Part shown: piece after piece, positions 17,914-25,757 of the stretch
How positions within the stretch are numbered: position 1 is the stretch's first letter
Layout of the letters: each line of letters starts with the position of its first letter
Assembly: GCA_040879025.1 (NCBI GenBank)
Contig: JBBDLF010000037.1
Span: 62,001-126,000, forward strand
From: JBBDLF01 sp040879025
GTDB taxonomy: Bacteria; Pseudomonadota; Gammaproteobacteria; Pseudomonadales; Pseudohongiellaceae
Length of the DNA stretch: 64,000 nucleotides
Reading direction: 5' to 3'
Notes under the pieces: generated by a model
What the model was told of the DNA's origin: nothing
Database searches by the model: none
Seen by the model: the letters and a program-made list of their open reading frames with translations, nothing else
Translations under genes and position numbers: made by a program

Positions 17914-18462
17914 GTGACCATCGTGACCGACGACGACGTTCTTCAGTTCTGGTTTGAAGAAAGCCAACCCAGCCAGTGGTTCATCAGGGACCACGCGTTC
18001 GACCGGGAAATCAGCACCCGGTTTGCGACATTGCACGAAGCGGCACGCGAAGGAGAGCTCTATACATGGCGCGAGGAAGCCAGCGGTGCGCTGGCTGAGA
18101 TCATTGTTCTCGATCAGTTTCCACGCAATATGTTCCGCGGCTCACCCAAGGCCTTCGCAACGGACACCCTCGCGCTGATACTGGCGCAGGAGGCTGTGCG
18201 CAGGAAGCTGGACAAAAGCCTGAACACAACTCAGAAGGCGTTCCTGTATATGCCGTTCATGCATAGCGAATCGCCCCTGATACACCAGGTTGCCGAATAT
18301 CTGTTCAATCAGCCGGGGCTCGAGGAAAACTACAACTTTGAGATAAAACACAAGGCAATAATCGACCGGTTTGGACGCTATCCTCACCGCAACGAAATAC
18401 TCGGGCGGCAATCAACGGCACAGGAGCTGGAGTTCCTGAAGCAGCCCGGCAGCAGCTTCTGA
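17914..18462 (+). CDS. DUF924 family protein
   Basis: 182 residues, soluble and largely helical. Family features are the N-terminal DDVLQFWFEE, WREEASGALAEIIVLDQFPRNMFRG in the middle, and YPHRNEILGR near the end. The structure is TPR-like in known members, function not established. The GTG at 17914 is followed by a second GTG at 17923; either could be the start. The next gene, aroG, is convergent. Family call firm. Confidence 0.86.
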   Translation: MTIVTDDDVLQFWFEESQPSQWFIRDHAFDREISTRFATLHEAAREGELYTWREEASGALAEIIVLDQFPRNMFRGSPKAFATDTLALILAQEAVRRKLDKSLNTTQKAFLYMPFMHSESPLIHQVAEYLFNQPGLEENYNFEIKHKAIIDRFGRYPHRNEILGRQSTAQELEFLKQPGSSF

Positions 18463-18518
18463 AAGCTTCCGTGAAAGAGTAACCACAAAATTGTCCATAA
18501 GCCCGGGACGAGACAATA

Positions 18519-19601
18519 TCAGGCCGCCTGGTCAGGCTGGCGGGTGGCAAGCACCTCCCGCAGTTTGTTCGCCATTTCCCTGATCGCCGTCGCGGTGGTG
18601 TCCCAGCCCATGCAAGCGTCAGTAACCGAGACCCCGTATTGCAGTTCGGACAGGTCCTTTGGAATGCTCTGACTGCCGGCGTTGATATTGCTTTCCAGCA
18701 TCACACCGATTATCGAGTCGTTTCCCTCCAGTATCTGGTGGGTCACATCCTTGAGAACCAGCGGCTGCACTTCCGGGTTCTTGCTGGAATTGGCGTGGCT
18801 GCAATCGATCATGATATTGCGGCTGAGCCCATGCTGTTCCAGCAGTTTTTCGCACTGGGCTACATGCACCGTGTCGTAATTGGGGCCGTTACTGCCGCCA
18901 CGCAACACCACATGTGCATAGGGATTGCCCTTGGTGGTCACGACGGAAACCTGGCCCTGACCATTGATGCCAAGGAACCGATGGGGACTGGCGACTGACT
19001 GCATCGCATTGACAGCCACGGTCAAACCACCGTCAGTACCGTTCTTGAAGCCCACCGCGGAAGAGAGTCCACTGGACATCTCCCGGTGGGTCTGGGATTC
19101 GGTTGTGCGGGCCCCGATTGCCGACCAGGAAATGATGTCCTGAAGGTACTGCGGTGAAATCGGATCGAGAGCCTCGGTTGCCGTGGGCAGACCCAGATTG
19201 ACGATATCCAGTAACACTTTCCTCCCCAGCCGCAGACCTTCCTCGATCTTGAAGGAATCATCCAGGTGAGGGTCGTTAATCAATCCTTTCCAGCCTATGG
19301 ACGTACGGGGCTTCTCGAAGTAGACCCGCATCACCAGGTAAAGCGTATCTTCAACCTCGTCCGCCAGTGCCTTCAGCCTGCGCGCATAATCCCGGGCGGC
19401 CTCGGGGTCGTGAATGGAACAGGGTCCCACCACCAGAAACAGGCGCGGATCCTTGCGATCCAGTATGGAATAGATCGTCTGACGAGCCTTGCGTACCGTG
19501 TCCAGCGCCACGCCTTCAAGCGGCTGTTCACGCTTGAGCTGTTCCGGTGTGATCAGCGCCTCATTGGAGGCTATGTTAAGGTCATCTGTTACTGCCGACA
19601 T
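18519..19601 (-). CDS. aroG: 3-deoxy-7-phosphoheptulonate synthase, class I (AroF/G/H type)
   Basis: 360 residues (E. coli AroG 350). It condenses phosphoenolpyruvate and erythrose 4-phosphate, the first step of the shikimate pathway. Metal-ligand Cys61 lies in GPCSIHD; FEKPRTSIGWKGLINDP, ARTTESQTHREM, and GGSNGPNY are also present. I place the start at the ATG at 19599-19601 (MSAVTDDLNI). The open frame continues far upstream, but that part lies antisense to the M14 carboxypeptidase. Which feedback type (Phe, Tyr or Trp) applies cannot be told safely. A hairpin lies 24 bp upstream of the start. Confidence 0.93.
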   Translation of the reverse strand: MSAVTDDLNIASNEALITPEQLKREQPLEGVALDTVRKARQTIYSILDRKDPRLFLVVGPCSIHDPEAARDYARRLKALADEVEDTLYLVMRVYFEKPRTSIGWKGLINDPHLDDSFKIEEGLRLGRKVLLDIVNLGLPTATEALDPISPQYLQDIISWSAIGARTTESQTHREMSSGLSSAVGFKNGTDGGLTVAVNAMQSVASPHRFLGINGQGQVSVVTTKGNPYAHVVLRGGSNGPNYDTVHVAQCEKLLEQHGLSRNIMIDCSHANSSKNPEVQPLVLKDVTHQILEGNDSIIGVMLESNINAGSQSIPKDLSELQYGVSVTDACMGWDTTATAIREMANKLREVLATRQPDQAA

Positions 19602-19624
19602 ATCCAAAATCCGTGCGGTTAGCG

Positions 19625-19656
19625 AAAAGGGCGGCAATAATAGCAAAAACCGCCCT
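19625..19656 (-). promoter_or_regulatory. Hairpin with short U run in the aroG leader
   Basis: On the minus strand AGGGCGG and CCGCCCT form a 7-bp stem around a 15-nt loop and are followed by TTTT, ending about 24 bp before the aroG ATG. This resembles a weak intrinsic terminator or attenuator. Alternatively it is a structural element at the mRNA 5' end. No regulator site was recognised. Confidence 0.4.
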
Positions 19657-19712
19657 GTAATTGCATACTTTATGCCTTCCGGAGACTGACACAAGATACA
19701 TGAGGAGATGGC

Positions 19713-20852
19713 GTGCGGGTAAGCAGTGAATTTGACGGAGGCAATATTGAGGTACTGGATTACGGTGAGGAAGGGGAAGTCAGTCTGGCGATTCGCCCCG
19801 ATCATCAATCCGAATTTCTGCAATGGTTCTATTTTCGCGTCAGTGGCGCGCGAGGTGTTCGTTGCCGACTGAAGATCACCAATGCCGGAAATTCCGCCTA
19901 TCCGGGAGGGTTTGAAGGCTACCGGGTGGTTTACTCCTACGACCGGCAACACTGGCTCCGCCACGACACCACGTTGACCGGGGACGTACTGACTATCGAA
20001 TTCACCCCGGAACACGATGCCGTCTATCTGGCCTATTTCGCTCCCTATTCCATGGAGCGGCACCATGATCTGATCGCGCGGGCTGTGAGTTCTCCAGGCG
20101 TGCGCCACCTGCGGCTGGGCGCGACACTGGACGGCCAGGATATGGATCTGTTGCAGCTCGAGCCCGCCGCGCATCACACCGAGGTGAAAAACTGCTGGTT
20201 CATCTCCCGACAGCATCCGGGTGAAACCATGGCCGAATGGTGGATGGAGGGGCTGCTGGATACGCTGCTCGACACGGCTTCACCGCTGACCCGGGCACTG
20301 CGGCGGCAGTGCCGTTTTTACCTTGTGCCCAATATGAACCCGGATGGCAGCCGGCGGGGGCATCTGCGAACCAATGCCGTGGGCGCCAATCTGAATCGGG
20401 AATGGGCATCGCCGTCGATGGAGAGGAGCCCGGAAGTTTTCCTGGTAAAAAAGGCGATGTCGCGATTTGGTGTGGATTTGCTGCTGGACGTCCACGGTGA
20501 CGAAACGCTTCCCTACAATTTCATTGCGGGAACCGAAGGGCTTGCGGAGTGGAATGAAAACAAACAGTCACAACTGGATTTTTTCCGCAACACATTGGCA
20601 CGGCTGAATCCGGATTTTCAAACCCGGCACGGCTATCCGCCCAAAAAACCGGGCGAGGCCAATATGACCATGAGCACCGCGCAAACCGCCCATCTGCACA
20701 ATTGCCTGGCGATGACACTGGAAATGCCTTTCAAGGATGCTGCCGACACCCCGGACCGGGATTACGGCTGGTCGCCGGGGCGCAGCAAGGCGCTGGCTCG
20801 TTCCTGCCTCGAAACACTGGACCGCTATCTGCAAAGCGGACTGATGACCTGA
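19713..20852 (+). CDS. M14-family zinc carboxypeptidase (cytosolic carboxypeptidase-like)
   Basis: 379 residues without signal peptide. An N-terminal beta-sandwich domain (about 1-125) precedes the catalytic domain. Zinc ligands are His168 and Glu171 in RQHPGET and His261 in DVHGDE; the catalytic glutamate is probably Glu337 in LEMPFKD, with PNMNPDGSRRGHLRTNAVGANLNREW between. This is the layout of the cytosolic carboxypeptidase subfamily, whose eukaryotic members remove glutamates from proteins; bacterial substrates are unknown. The start is a GTG at 19713 preceded by GAGGAG. It is divergent from aroG. Family call is firm, substrate unknown. Confidence 0.88.
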   Translation: MRVSSEFDGGNIEVLDYGEEGEVSLAIRPDHQSEFLQWFYFRVSGARGVRCRLKITNAGNSAYPGGFEGYRVVYSYDRQHWLRHDTTLTGDVLTIEFTPEHDAVYLAYFAPYSMERHHDLIARAVSSPGVRHLRLGATLDGQDMDLLQLEPAAHHTEVKNCWFISRQHPGETMAEWWMEGLLDTLLDTASPLTRALRRQCRFYLVPNMNPDGSRRGHLRTNAVGANLNREWASPSMERSPEVFLVKKAMSRFGVDLLLDVHGDETLPYNFIAGTEGLAEWNENKQSQLDFFRNTLARLNPDFQTRHGYPPKKPGEANMTMSTAQTAHLHNCLAMTLEMPFKDAADTPDRDYGWSPGRSKALARSCLETLDRYLQSGLMT

Positions 20853-20887
20853 CAGGGTGTACCCGAACCCTTGAGCCCCTGAACCCT

Positions 20888-22771
20888 TTATACCTTGTGG
20901 TAAAGCTTGCGGCCTGTCCTGTTGTACTGGTCGGCCATTTCCTCCATACCAGACTTGATGGCGTCGTCCACGTTCTCCAGTTCCTTCGCCCTGGCATAGT
21001 CGCGCACATCCTGACTGATTTTCATCGAACAGAATTTGGGTCCGCACATGGAGCAGAAATGCGCCACCTTGCCCGATTGTTTGGGCAGGGTTTCATCGTG
21101 ATAGCTGCGCGGGGTATCAGGATCCAGCGCGAGGTTGAACTGATCTTCCCAGCGGAATTCAAATCGTGCCTTGGACAAGGCGTTATCACGTAGCTGGGCA
21201 CCCGGATGTCCCTTCGCCAGGTCGGACGCATGGGCCGCGATTTTGTAGGTGATGATGCCGTCCTTCACATCCTGCTTGTTGGGAAGACCCAGGTGTTCCT
21301 TGGGGGTGACATAACACAGCATCGCGCAGCCGAACCAACCGATCATCGCCGCGCCGATACCGGATGTAATATGGTCGTAACCCGGTGCGATATCGGTGGT
21401 CAATGGTCCCAGCGTGTAGAAAGGGGCCTCGTCACACACTTCAAGTTGCTTGTCCATATTTTCCTTGATCAGGTGCATCGGCACATGCCCCGGACCTTCA
21501 ATCATTGTCTGCACGTCGTGTTTCCAGGCAATTTTTGTCAGTTCCCCGAGCGTTTCCAGTTCCGCGAACTGGGCCGCATCGTTGGCGTCCGCGATTGAAC
21601 CGGGTCGCAGCCCGTCACCCAGCGAGAACGACACATCGTAGGCTTTCATGAGTTCGCAGATTTCCTCGAAATGGGTATAGAGGAAACTTTCCCGGTGATG
21701 AGCAAGACACCACTTCGCCATGATGGAGCCGCCCCGCGATACGATACCGGTAACCCGTTTGGCGGTCAGCGGCACATAACGCAGCAGTACGCCGGCGTGG
21801 ATAGTGAAGTAATCCACTCCCTGTTCCGCCTGTTCAATCAGGGTATCGCGATAAATTTCCCAGGTCAGCTCCTCGGGCGTGCCGTCCACTTTTTCCAGGG
21901 CCTGATAGATGGGCACGGTGCCGATAGGCAGCATGGAGTTGCGGATAATCCATTCACGGGTTTCGTGAATATTTTTGCCGGTAGAAAGATCCATTACCGT
22001 ATCCGCACCCCAGCGCGCCGACCAGACCAGCTTTTCAACTTCTTCCTCAATCGAGGAACTGACAGCGGAATTGCCGATATTGGCGTTGATTTTTACCAGA
22101 AAATTGCGGCCGATGATCATCGGTTCCACTTCCGGATGATTGATGTTGGCGGGGATGATCGCGCGGCCGCGCGCCACTTCGTCACGTACGAATTCGGGCG
22201 TGATTTCCCGCGGAATGGAAGCCCCGAAGCTGTCCCCCCCGTGTTGCTCGGCAAGCGCGGCCTGTTCGCGCGCCTGGATCACGTTCATGTTCTCCCGAAT
22301 GGCGATAAATTCCATTTCCGGTGTGATGATGCCCTGACGCGCGTAATGCATCTGGCTGACGTTGGCTCCTGCCCTGGCCCGCCGCGGGGGGCGTATATGT
22401 CCAAAGCGCAGATGCGCAGTGGTCACGTCGGCCTGGCGTTGCCGGCCATAGCGCGAGCTGGCGCCCTCAAGCTGTTCTGTGTCTTTGCGATTTTCAATCC
22501 ACGGGCCCCGGACAGGCGGAAGCCCTGTACGCAGATCCACCCGGGTGTCGGGGTCGGTATAGATGCCCGAGGTGTCATAAACACGCACCGGGGGGTTGGT
22601 CTCCACGCCGGCATCGGTGGTCGTATCGTCCAACTGTATCTCCCGCATTGGAACCCGGAGGTCATTCCGGCTTCCCTGCACATAAATCTTGCGCGAGTTC
22701 GTGAAGGGGTGGCTGGTTTGTTCGTCCAGCCGGGAGATCTTATGTCTGAATTGGTCGGGATTGGCGTTCAT
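20888..22771 (-). CDS. thiC: Phosphomethylpyrimidine synthase ThiC
   Basis: 627 residues, typical length. ThiC rearranges 5-aminoimidazole ribotide to the thiamine pyrimidine HMP-P by radical SAM chemistry. The C-terminal cluster motif CSMCGPKFC (CX2CX4C) is present, with the ThiC-associated N-terminal region and the TIM barrel motifs GGSIMAKWC and EGPGHVPMH. The start ATG at 22769-22771 is preceded by GAGAGG. It is divergent from tolC; in Pseudomonas thiC and tolC are also neighbours. The leader does not show a recognisable TPP riboswitch (separate entry). Confidence 0.97.
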   Translation of the reverse strand: MNANPDQFRHKISRLDEQTSHPFTNSRKIYVQGSRNDLRVPMREIQLDDTTTDAGVETNPPVRVYDTSGIYTDPDTRVDLRTGLPPVRGPWIENRKDTEQLEGASSRYGRQRQADVTTAHLRFGHIRPPRRARAGANVSQMHYARQGIITPEMEFIAIRENMNVIQAREQAALAEQHGGDSFGASIPREITPEFVRDEVARGRAIIPANINHPEVEPMIIGRNFLVKINANIGNSAVSSSIEEEVEKLVWSARWGADTVMDLSTGKNIHETREWIIRNSMLPIGTVPIYQALEKVDGTPEELTWEIYRDTLIEQAEQGVDYFTIHAGVLLRYVPLTAKRVTGIVSRGGSIMAKWCLAHHRESFLYTHFEEICELMKAYDVSFSLGDGLRPGSIADANDAAQFAELETLGELTKIAWKHDVQTMIEGPGHVPMHLIKENMDKQLEVCDEAPFYTLGPLTTDIAPGYDHITSGIGAAMIGWFGCAMLCYVTPKEHLGLPNKQDVKDGIITYKIAAHASDLAKGHPGAQLRDNALSKARFEFRWEDQFNLALDPDTPRSYHDETLPKQSGKVAHFCSMCGPKFCSMKISQDVRDYARAKELENVDDAIKSGMEEMADQYNRTGRKLYHKV

Positions 22772-22814
22772 CGGGTAATCCTCTCGCTGCTGGCGCGGCG
22801 ATTGCTGCTACTTC

Positions 22815-22883
22815 GGGGGGACACTCCACGCATTATGCCTCAATCGCCGGCGGGTTACAGCCTCCCCCCTGTTCCCCTGTAAC
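22815..22883 (-). ncRNA. Candidate structured thiC leader, no THI box
   Basis: On the minus strand GTTACAG (22883-22877) pairs with CTGTAAC (22860-22854). Inside its 16-nt loop, GGGGGGA (22869-22863) can pair with TCCCCCC (22821-22815) downstream, which would make a pseudoknot about 50 nt before the thiC start. Neither CTGAGA nor an ACCTGATCTGG-like TPP motif was found. Complementary G and C runs can arise by chance, so this is a candidate only. Confidence 0.35.
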
Positions 22884-22968
22884 GAATCGGAACCGGTCGC
22901 GTCTGGCTTCCATACACCGAATCTGTCGACGAGTTGCAAGTTCGGCGGGTTAACCCCCCTCTATTCGT

Positions 22969-22997
22969 TTGTCACTTATGGTGACACTGTGTAGAAT
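22969..22997 (+). promoter_or_regulatory. Sigma-70 promoter of tolC
   Basis: TTGTCA at 22969-22974 and TAGAAT at 22992-22997 are spaced by exactly 17 bp. GTCAC-TTATG-GTGAC, a small inverted repeat, overlaps the -35 side and could be an operator. The ATG of tolC is about 83 bp downstream. The good match to the consensus also argues against a start of tolC inside this element. Confidence 0.7.
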
Positions 22998-23079
22998 GCC
23001 ACTTGCTCCTGAAGCCGCCAACCCGTTGATCACTCCTGCATCAGTGCCACTGCAGAAATCTGGAAAAAGGTTTTTCATT

Positions 23080-24492
23080 ATGGGAAAAATTTCTTGTTTT
23101 GCGGTTGTCTTGCTGACTTTAAGCGCGGGAACGGCTTACGGGCAGGCGGACGACCTGTTGACAGTTCTGCAGCTGGCTCTGGAGAGCGATCCGGTACTCG
23201 GTCAGGCGGAGGCCAACTATCTGGCCAATCGGGAAAACGTGGCACAGGCAAGGGCGAATCTGCTGCCTACGCTGGGCGTTGGTGGTAATACCACGCGTCA
23301 GACCAGTGGCCCTACAGACAGCATTTATAATCCCGTCGTCGATGAGGAAACCGGGGAAGTTATCCGCGTTGAACGCATCGACGACCACAGCTTCCAGCCA
23401 GGCATCAATTCCCATGGCTGGGGCGTCAACCTGACGCAAAGCATTTTCAATCTTGCCAACTGGTACAACCTGGAGAGTGCCAAGGCGACTGACCGCGCCG
23501 CGGCGGTGAACCTCGCCGCCCAGGAGCAGGACCTGATCATGCGGGTGGCCACGGCCTACTTTGACGTGCTGCGCGCCAACGACCTGCTGGAGACCCGCAT
23601 TCAGGAAGAGGAGGCGGCCATGCGGTCGCTGGATCAGACCCGGCAACGGGAAGAGGTCGGGCTTGATACCATCACTGACGTTTACGACAGCCAGGCCGCA
23701 TTTGATCTCGCCCGTAACAATACCATTCTGCAACAGGATATTTTGCAGGCGCGTTACGAAGCACTGGAGGCCCTGACCGGCCGCAGCCATACCCGCATTG
23801 AAGCGCTGAGTGATGAATTTCCGATTCAGAATGCGGACGGTTCGCTGGTGTCCTGGCAGGAACAGTCGGAGTCCAACAGCCTCGCCATCGCCGCCGCGGA
23901 GTACAATCTTGAAGCCAGCCAGGACAGCCTGAGAGCCCGCAGAAGCGACCATCTGCCGACGATCTCACTGTCGGGAAACTTCAGTCACAGCGTCACCCAG
24001 TCAATTGTTAGAGAGGGTATTGCCATCGGCGGTGGAGCCAGCGACCGAACCTCGCTGCAGCTGAGCCTCAATATTCCGCTGTATTCAGGCGGCGCGCTAA
24101 GATCACGCAAGCGGGCGGCGGAGTATCGGGTTCTTGCCGCCGAGGAAGGGCTGGAACTGGCAGAACGTCAGTTGACCCAGAACGTGCGCAACCTGTACCG
24201 CGGCGTTAATACCGATGTATTGGTGGTGGCGCAGCGTCAGCAATCCATTCAGTCCGCCGAAAGCGCGCTGGAAGCAACCGAACTGGGTTTCGATCTGGGC
24301 CAGCGCAACATAGTCGAAGTGTTGCGGGCGCGGGAAAATCTGTTCCGCGCGCTGCGTGACTATGCCGATTCCCGCTACAACTATGTGCTGGACACTCTCA
24401 TGCTAAAACAGGCGGCAGGCCTGTTGACGCCGCAGGATATCATCGACCTCAATGAATGGCTCGAAGGCGTCGCTGAAATCGACCCTCAATAA
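23080..24492 (+). CDS. tolC: TolC-family outer membrane channel
   Basis: 470 residues. A signal peptide (MGKISCFAVVLLTLSAGTAYG, about 1-21) is followed by the two repeated TolC halves of coiled-coil and beta-strand segments. Recognisable parts are ANLLPTLGVGGN, LRARRSDHLPTISLSGNF and the repeated R(E/Q)NLFRALRDYADSRYNY near the end. It forms trimeric channel-tunnels for type I secretion and tripartite efflux. I choose the ATG at 23080, preceded by AAAGG; upstream starts would lie within the promoter. It is divergent from thiC. No inner-membrane partner is beside it, so this is probably the general TolC. Confidence 0.92.
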   Translation: MGKISCFAVVLLTLSAGTAYGQADDLLTVLQLALESDPVLGQAEANYLANRENVAQARANLLPTLGVGGNTTRQTSGPTDSIYNPVVDEETGEVIRVERIDDHSFQPGINSHGWGVNLTQSIFNLANWYNLESAKATDRAAAVNLAAQEQDLIMRVATAYFDVLRANDLLETRIQEEEAAMRSLDQTRQREEVGLDTITDVYDSQAAFDLARNNTILQQDILQARYEALEALTGRSHTRIEALSDEFPIQNADGSLVSWQEQSESNSLAIAAAEYNLEASQDSLRARRSDHLPTISLSGNFSHSVTQSIVREGIAIGGGASDRTSLQLSLNIPLYSGGALRSRKRAAEYRVLAAEEGLELAERQLTQNVRNLYRGVNTDVLVVAQRQQSIQSAESALEATELGFDLGQRNIVEVLRARENLFRALRDYADSRYNYVLDTLMLKQAAGLLTPQDIIDLNEWLEGVAEIDPQ

Positions 24493-24496
24493 GCTG

Positions 24497-24539
24497 AGGG
24501 GGTCGGTGGCGAATGATTCTCATTCGCCACCGACCCCCT
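24497..24539. repeat. REP-like palindrome, family A, 20-bp arms
   Basis: AGGGGGTCGGTGGCGAATGA and its exact reverse complement flank the loop TTC, directly after the tolC stop. No thymine run follows. The same core, GGGTCrGTGGCGAATG, recurs as hairpins at 56903-56990, so it is a dispersed repeat rather than a tolC-specific terminator. Confidence 0.8.
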
Positions 24540-24565
24540 TCAAACACCGCCTGTGAGGCACGCGC

Positions 24566-25705
24566 TTGCGAAGTAAACTCCCCCATGTTGGCACCACCAT
24601 TTTCACCGTGATGTCGAAAATGGCCCAGGATTATAATGCGATTAACCTGTCGCAGGGCTTTCCCGATTTTGATTGTCCGCCAAGATTGAAGGAACTGGTG
24701 ATCCATTATCTGGACCAGCGCAAGAACCAGTATCCGCCGATGGCGGGAATCCCCGCGCTACGCGAGCAGATCGCAGCGAAGGTGCTTTCCCTTTACGGGG
24801 TGAAGGTGGACACCGATGAGGAAGTGACGGTTACCTCCGGTGCAACCGAAGCACTGTTCAGCGCGGTGCAGGCGACGGTAAGCGCAGGCGATGAAGTGAT
24901 CATTCTGGATCCTGCCTACGATTCCTACGCTCCCGCCATCGAACTGGCCGGAGCCCGGGCGGTGCGCGTACCCCTGCGACTGCCGGACTACAGCGCGGAC
25001 TGGAACTGCGTGCGGGATGCCATCAGTGGGAAAACCCGCCTGATCATCGTGAATTCCCCCCACAATCCCTGCGGTAGTGTGTTCACAACAGACGACCTCG
25101 ATACGCTGGCGGAAATCACCCGCAACCGCGACATCCTCGTGTTGTCCGACGAAGTGTATGAACACATGGTGTATGATGAAGGGCGTCACTGTAGTGTGCT
25201 GTGTCACCCGGAACTCAAGTCGCGCAGTTTTGCGGTGTTTTCGTTCGGCAAAACCTATCACGTTACCGGCTGGAAAATCGCCTATTGTGTCGCGCCGCCG
25301 GCGCTCACCGCGGAGTTCCGCAAGGTCCATCAGTTCGTCACTTTCACCACCACCAGTTTTCTGCAATACGCGCTGGCTGATTTCATGGCGGAATGCCCTG
25401 AGCACGCGACGGAGCTGCCGCGTTTCTATCAGCGGAAGCGGGATTTTTTCTGCCGGCTGATGAAAGATTCCCGCTTCCAATGCGTTCCTTCAAAGGGAAC
25501 TTATTTTCAGCTTGCGGACTACAGTGAAATAAGCGACCGGCAGGACGTTGAATTCGCCAACTTCATTACGCGGGAAAAAGGTGTCGCGGCAATTCCACTG
25601 ACACCGTTTTATGAAAAGCCTCCCGGTACCAAAATTCTGCGCTTCTGTTTCTGCAAGGATGACGATACCTTAATAGCGGCGGCGGAACGGTTGCGACGCC
25701 TGTGA
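24566..25705 (+). CDS. Methionine aminotransferase (YbdL type), PLP fold type I
   Basis: 379 residues, class I/II aminotransferase. The N-terminus SKLPHVGTTIFTVMSKMAQD and INLSQGFPDFDCP are characteristic of the YbdL/kynurenine-aminotransferase group. The PLP lysine lies in FSFGKTYHVTGWK, with SPHNPCGSVF and YDSYAPA as further cofactor-binding segments. YbdL prefers methionine and related 2-oxo acids. The start is a TTG at 24566 with GAGG eight bases before; it matches the beginning of known relatives. queG follows 52 bp downstream. Confidence 0.86.
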   Translation: MRSKLPHVGTTIFTVMSKMAQDYNAINLSQGFPDFDCPPRLKELVIHYLDQRKNQYPPMAGIPALREQIAAKVLSLYGVKVDTDEEVTVTSGATEALFSAVQATVSAGDEVIILDPAYDSYAPAIELAGARAVRVPLRLPDYSADWNCVRDAISGKTRLIIVNSPHNPCGSVFTTDDLDTLAEITRNRDILVLSDEVYEHMVYDEGRHCSVLCHPELKSRSFAVFSFGKTYHVTGWKIAYCVAPPALTAEFRKVHQFVTFTTTSFLQYALADFMAECPEHATELPRFYQRKRDFFCRLMKDSRFQCVPSKGTYFQLADYSEISDRQDVEFANFITREKGVAAIPLTPFYEKPPGTKILRFCFCKDDDTLIAAAERLRRL

Positions 25706-25757
25706 GTGGATGCACCAGCCCCCTCGTCATGACCGGGGAACCCGCCAGGAAATCCCG

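Noticed and set aside
19602..20216. N-terminal extension of DAHP synthase
   Set aside because: The extra frame is antisense to the M14 carboxypeptidase and has no family similarity.
21671..22882. Long plus-strand open frame opposite thiC
   Set aside because: It is the shadow of thiC in a G/C-rich sequence; translation has no recognisable domain.
22772..22968. TPP or cobalamin riboswitch upstream of thiC
   Set aside because: Expected motifs (CTGAGA, ACCTGATCTGG-like; B12-box) were not found. The AGGGGAACAGGGGG stretch has only superficial likeness to a cobalamin element.
24497..24539. Simple rho-independent terminator of tolC
   Set aside because: No U run follows and the core recurs 32 kb away, so a REP-like element is the better description, though it might also terminate.
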